Positions 60,632 to 64,000 of a stretch of 64,000 bases of DNA are shown piece by piece; within the stretch, counting starts at the first letter, position 1; each line of letters opens with the position of its first letter. Made by a program: the position numbers and the translations under genes. Below the pieces are notes generated by a model. The model was not told the DNA's origin. It ran no database searches and saw only the letters and a program-made list of their open reading frames with translations. Location of the stretch: positions 496,001 to 560,000 of the forward strand of contig NZ_PJIR01000003.1 in NCBI RefSeq assembly GCF_002929355.1, read 5' to 3'. The DNA comes from Arthrobacter sp. B0490. Its GTDB lineage: Bacteria; Actinomycetota; Actinomycetes; Actinomycetales; Micrococcaceae.

Positions 60632-62179
60632 CTACCGTTCCCCAGACTGTGTTTTCTTTTGCGCTTCGGGAGCACATCCCAAGACTCGGAGGAACTGTGC
60701 GCGGACTATCCCGTCCAGTAGGCGAACAACGTCGAGGAGCTCGCGAGGGTCAAAACCTCTATTCCCATGAGCAAGATCATTTCGAATGACGCGAAGAGCG
60801 CCCGCCCAATCTGTCGGTCCGTCGGGTTGATCTATAACTGATTGCACCAGCGCAGTCCGTGCCAGTTTTGGTGCGAAATCAATCGGCGCTCCGGCGGCAA
60901 CAGCTTTGAGTCGCTTATCTAGGTTCTCGGGAGGTCGATTGGAAATACAGTTCTTGATAAACTTGAAGTGATCTTTACTTAGGGGAGTTTCTTTCAGTGC
61001 GCTTAATACGCACTTGAGCGTTTCCTTGTGTTTATGCAGACGTTCAGCATAGGCGTCTTGGTCCTCATAACCGTGGAGACCCTCGATGGCCTGTATGAGA
61101 AGTAGATAAGTGGATCTAGGGTGCTGGATAGGTGCAAACATCATCGACCCGTATGTCTCTAGGAGCGGATGATGCTCGGCTTGAAGCTCTTGCCAGCGCC
61201 GTATCAAAGCAAGCACCCCGTGGCCGTCCTCGGAGAACGTGAAGGATTGCCGAGCCTTCCGAACTACGCTGTCTCGGGACGCGAATGGAGCTTGAGTTAG
61301 AGCGGAGCCGTAAACTTGATGCGAGCCCCAGATAGACCTATTCTCGTCACCTTCAAGCCCCACTGCGAGATACGTAGTTGCTGCCTGCTTCCGCGTCGCC
61401 AGTGAGATGAGCCTCCTCATGGGTTCGAGCCAGCCCGAAAGGGCCGAATCGAAGGAAATGGCCTGCTTGAAGCTAACCACGATTAGCGGACTGAATGCCA
61501 CTCGAAAGAAGTACCCGTCGGCTGAAGTGGATGAGGTTACGTACCGAAATTCCACCTTAGCGGTGTGATCCGTCCACTCTAGATTGCTTCCGGGATTGGT
61601 TTCCGCGCCGAAGGACAGTCCCTTGTTGAGCTGAGCACTTACATTGGGAAGAGTTACAGATTTGATCGGCGTAACCCCACTTACAGCATCTAGGTGCTCG
61701 AATTGCATTTCGAGTCTACTGATCAGGGGTTCGTCGTCTTGGTGCTCCTGACGACCGATCAGAGCGGCTCTCGCATTAATCACAGCGCGCTCGGGATCGA
61801 CTATTTGCAGACGCGCGTCGAGCAGGATCACATTCAGGCCGTTGAGCAGGCGCCCTCTTAAGTCTCGATGCTCGACGAACTGTGGGAAGGATGCTTTGCG
61901 TTCGTCGATTCCCTCTTCGACGGATTCCCACAGACAGGGAACATCACCGTAGACCTCCGCTATCGGTTGAGTATCTGCTTCGAGCGTCAGATCCCCGCTG
62001 AGGATTTGCAGTCGTCCGTCCATTCCCGGGATCGACCATTCGACTCGGTAGAGGCCGGGCTCCAGAGCCATGCTGAGTGGTACACCATCAGTCACCGTGG
62101 GTCCGCCTTTCGCAATTTGTTCCTTTAGGTCAGGTCGGACAGTACCGTAAGTGACTCTTAGACAGACGTGAGTTCGCAT
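60632..62179 (-). CDS. apeA: ApeA-type HEPN defence protein
   Basis: 515 residues from ATG 62179 (AGGAGG eleven nt upstream). The N-terminal 300 residues are beta-rich (LSMALEPGLYRVEWSIPG, VEFRYVTSSTS), as in the ApeA N-terminal domain. The C-terminal HEPN domain has the RNase motif R-x4-H in VIRNDLAHGNRG at about 465-470, with LLIQAIEGLHGYE earlier. ApeA proteins are single-gene anti-phage systems that likely cut RNA and stop growth on infection. It stands alone between the methyltransferase operon and the next small genes. Confidence 0.82.
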   Translation of the reverse strand: MRTHVCLRVTYGTVRPDLKEQIAKGGPTVTDGVPLSMALEPGLYRVEWSIPGMDGRLQILSGDLTLEADTQPIAEVYGDVPCLWESVEEGIDERKASFPQFVEHRDLRGRLLNGLNVILLDARLQIVDPERAVINARAALIGRQEHQDDEPLISRLEMQFEHLDAVSGVTPIKSVTLPNVSAQLNKGLSFGAETNPGSNLEWTDHTAKVEFRYVTSSTSADGYFFRVAFSPLIVVSFKQAISFDSALSGWLEPMRRLISLATRKQAATTYLAVGLEGDENRSIWGSHQVYGSALTQAPFASRDSVVRKARQSFTFSEDGHGVLALIRRWQELQAEHHPLLETYGSMMFAPIQHPRSTYLLLIQAIEGLHGYEDQDAYAERLHKHKETLKCVLSALKETPLSKDHFKFIKNCISNRPPENLDKRLKAVAAGAPIDFAPKLARTALVQSVIDQPDGPTDWAGALRVIRNDLAHGNRGFDPRELLDVVRLLDGIVRAQFLRVLGCAPEAQKKTQSGER

Positions 62180-62205
62180 GCGGCCCGCAACCTCCTCGCT
62201 GCTCG

Positions 62206-62511
62206 GTGAGACCGCCGATACCCTCAGTCCGAGTCTGCCACAGCGACAATGGGTTGGTGATTGAAGTCGAGAAGTACGGGTACAAGCAGGGCGCGAAGGG
62301 CGATTTCGTGCCGGTGGAGTTCATCAGACGCGGCCGCGGGAAGCAGACTAGGGTGCTCATCCGGCACCTGACGGAAGAAATGGACAGCCTCGAGGAGTGG
62401 GTTCCACCTGGCCGGCTGCAGGTCCCTTGGGCGGACGTCGACCAACGGCGCCTAGATAAGGCGAAGTGGAGAAAGCTGACTGCCGACTCGAGGCCAATCA
62501 GCGAGGCCTGA
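62206..62511 (+). CDS. Hypothetical small protein
   Basis: 101 residues from GTG 62206; no better start is seen and the 5' end may be cut short. It has an alternating strand pattern (LVIEVEKYGYKQG, FVPVEFIRRGRGKQTRVLIRHL) and a helical C-terminus. Not recognised. It lies 2 nt before the next gene, so both are probably one operon divergent from apeA. Confidence 0.5.
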   Translation: MRPPIPSVRVCHSDNGLVIEVEKYGYKQGAKGDFVPVEFIRRGRGKQTRVLIRHLTEEMDSLEEWVPPGRLQVPWADVDQRRLDKAKWRKLTADSRPISEA

Positions 62512-62513
62512 AG

Positions 62514-62939
62514 ATGGCTATCAGCTGGACTGTGGATATCATCCTCGAGCCCGGACTCATGGAGCACTGCTTAGACCAAGGTGAGGGAATGAGCTTGATC
62601 TTGGACATCCCTGCCGTAGAGCAAGCGATCGACTCCCCGGTACCCAGCCACACGATCGCCTACAGCTCCGACCGCGGGATCTTCGTCCCGAGGGACGTCA
62701 CCCCTACGATCGCCCGGGTCCTCGCTGCCCGGAACGCTGACAGGATCAACTGGCTAGTCGAACAGCAGCAGGCCGAGCGGCGGGAGATAGAGCTACGGAA
62801 CACCGTGCTAAGGGGTAGGACCCCCAAGCACCGTCAGGACGTCGCCGACGAGGAGGACCTGCTCCTGTCGTGGCGCTACCTGCGGGAGTGGTCCGCAGCC
62901 AGTCCGCAAGAAGTCCGCGAAAGCCCAGATCCGGGCTAA
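62514..62939 (+). CDS. Hypothetical small protein
   Basis: 141 residues from ATG 62514. The first 75 residues are mixed (VDIILEPGLMEHCLDQGEG, TIAYSSDRGIFVPRDV), then a long helix (VLAARNADRINWLVEQQQAERREIELRN, about residues 78-105) that may be a coiled coil, and a short acidic tail. Not recognised. Tightly linked to the gene before it. Confidence 0.5.
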   Translation: MAISWTVDIILEPGLMEHCLDQGEGMSLILDIPAVEQAIDSPVPSHTIAYSSDRGIFVPRDVTPTIARVLAARNADRINWLVEQQQAERREIELRNTVLRGRTPKHRQDVADEEDLLLSWRYLREWSAASPQEVRESPDPG

Positions 62940-63047
62940 GTCGCCCAACCACGAGAAGCCCGGAATCTAGCGGAAGGCAGCACCTTTCAACGTTCCACAA
63001 TTATTAGCCCGGAGTTCTGGATCAATCCCTCGACCGGTACGTCTCCA

Positions 63048-63398
63048 TTGGCCAAGACTGTCTACGTGGTGATTCGGCAGACGAGCTCCACCGCCTCGGT
63101 CACGCTCATCTCGGATGAGTCCAACTCGAAGTCGTCGCTTGCACGTGTCGCTAAAGAAGACGGCTTGTGGCTGCTGTACTTCGTCTATACGAATGAGCCG
63201 CGCCTGGAGGTGCGAGGACGCAGCCCGATTCACTACGGGTCAGCCGTGCTATCTGCCACTGGTTCGCCTGCGAAACGCCTAGAGGGTGGCTACTGGAGCG
63301 ACCGTGACTCCAAGGGTCAGCTTAAGCTGACGATGCGATCGAAGAAGCTCGCCGAAGACTTCGAGGAAGCAGGAGACGCTTTGAAGAAACTGAACTAG
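63048..63398 (+). pseudogene. Truncated gene like the beta-rich (S-2TMbeta/Cap15-like) CBASS effector domain
   Basis: The frame is open from 62940 to 63398 without a good start; TTG 63048 is the first candidate. Residues from there: VTLISDESNSKSSLARV, LWLLYFVYTNEPRLEVRGRSPIHYGSAVL, RLEGGYWSDRDSKGQLKLTMRSKKLAEDFEEA. The Y-G-..-L then L-G-YW-DR-..-G-L-L pattern is that of the beta-rich receptor half of two-helix CBASS effectors. The two membrane helices expected at the N-terminus are missing. It is probably a 5'-truncated relic. Confidence 0.5.
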
Positions 63399-63963
63399 GG
63401 CGTGTCTCCTAATGATGCCGGATGGTGTGCGGGACGATATCGGAGTGTCACGTGATGCTGTTCCAACGGATGCCCATGGGCTCGGATTCGTCCTTTGCTG
63501 CCCTCGTCCTCCGGCCGGGCGGAGCGCCTGTTCAGGATTCCCTTATCGGATCAGTATTCGTAATCATCAGCCGGGTACGGGCCGCGCCTAGTGCACGTCG
63601 ACGGTGTCGTTGATGGTCCACCACAGTGATACGGCATTCCTCCACGGCCTATGGACCACGGTCAGGCCCGGGCGGGCCGGGCCCTGATCGCACCATTCAT
63701 GGCATCAATGCGGCAAGCGTTACTATCCCCGAGCTCCCCCCCCCCCCCCTTGAGTGAGACCGCTCAAGGGCTCACCCACATCGGCGGGGATCCAGAGGCG
63801 CTCATGCCCCTGCATGAAAGCCGGTGTTGGAGGTTGCTGGGCCAGGGTTCCAACCGGTGCGCCAGCGGCTCTTGCCGGAGATTTGCCTTATAGATTTGGC
63901 TTGGTTGGCTGGTAGTTAGAAATGCTGACGTCGTGATGGGTGGCTGAGCGGTGGCAGGAGAGC
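63399..63963. other. Spacer with a 14-base C tract
   Basis: No supported gene. A run of 14 C residues spans 63736-63749 and is followed by a CCTTGAG/CTCAAGG inverted pair. Either real homopolymer or a sequencing/assembly weak point. Confidence 0.4.
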
Positions 63964-64000
63964 ATGTTGAGGAGACTGGACGGTAAGGTGGAGCTTGCTA
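63964..64000 (+). CDS. Possible start of a gene cut by the right edge
   Basis: ATG 63964 follows AGGAG by three nt and opens a frame (MLRRLDGKVELA) that runs off the window. Spacing to the ribosome site is short. Too little sequence to name. Confidence 0.25.
   Translation, partial: MLRRLDGKVELA

Noticed and set aside
63399..63450. Insertion-sequence end after the CBASS-like relic
   Set aside because: No transposase frame or matching inverted end was found within the window.
1..64000. tRNA, rRNA, CRISPR array, riboswitch
   Set aside because: No cloverleaf with a CCA-ready acceptor, no spaced direct repeats and no conserved riboswitch core were seen when reading the gaps; a covariance-model scan was not possible.

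Overview
The window is high-GC DNA with many GTG and TTG starts, 1-4 nt stop/start overlaps and actinobacterial gene families: ScyD-like propeller, PGPGW membrane protein, excalibur-tailed HNH nuclease, MmyB-type regulator and a DtxR/IdeR-type iron box. An Arthrobacter-like member of the Micrococcaceae is the best guess; this is inference from gene content, since no rRNA or marker gene is present.

Left part (1-29,200): ordinary chromosome with catabolic operons. It holds an XRE/TPR regulator, a secreted ScyD-like propeller, small stress membrane proteins, a LolA-like secreted protein with an ABC-2 exporter, and a Fe(III) ABC importer behind an iron box. The importer is translationally coupled to a three-domain enzyme (adenylation, carrier, membrane acyltransferase). 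Then come an exonuclease, a four-gene NERD operon, and an amidase / M20 hydrolase / membrane-protein-pair / N-carbamoyl-amino-acid hydrolase operon facing a LacI-type repressor with two operator-like palindromes. A ribulose-monophosphate formaldehyde pair (hxlA, hxlB) with an MmyB-type regulator, a GNAT acetyltransferase and an exported HNH nuclease complete this part.

Middle (29,200-44,200): a two-gene module of unknown function, several gene fragments (secreted-protein pseudogene, dhaK 3' end, two glcG 3' ends), a hemerythrin protein, a phosphoribosyltransferase, and a triose/ketose module: aldolase - HAD phosphatase - dhaL - dhaK, with divergent glcG/hbpS, a phosphofructokinase, an alpha/beta hydrolase and a one-chain GAF-histidine kinase-receiver-LuxR regulator.

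Right part (44,500-63,400): a defence island whose first genes are visibly richer in A+T. In order: a degraded gene; a two-gene kinase-helicase plus phospholipase-D-like pair matching type I Mokosh; an HNH-DGQHR gene with a PUA/EVE-like-zinc-ribbon-HNH gene; a six-gene leftward operon (Dcm cytosine methyltransferase, Vsr, SNF2 helicase, EcoRII-N/B3 protein, MORC-like GHKL ATPase, HNH nuclease); an ApeA-type HEPN protein; and a truncated gene resembling the beta-rich receptor domain of CBASS effectors. No integrase, transposase, tRNA, rRNA or CRISPR array was seen. The best candidates for an undescribed system are the HNH-DGQHR / PUA-HNH pair and the methyltransferase-MORC-B3-SNF2-HNH operon; the NERD operon and the 29.8-32.2 kb pair are weaker candidates.
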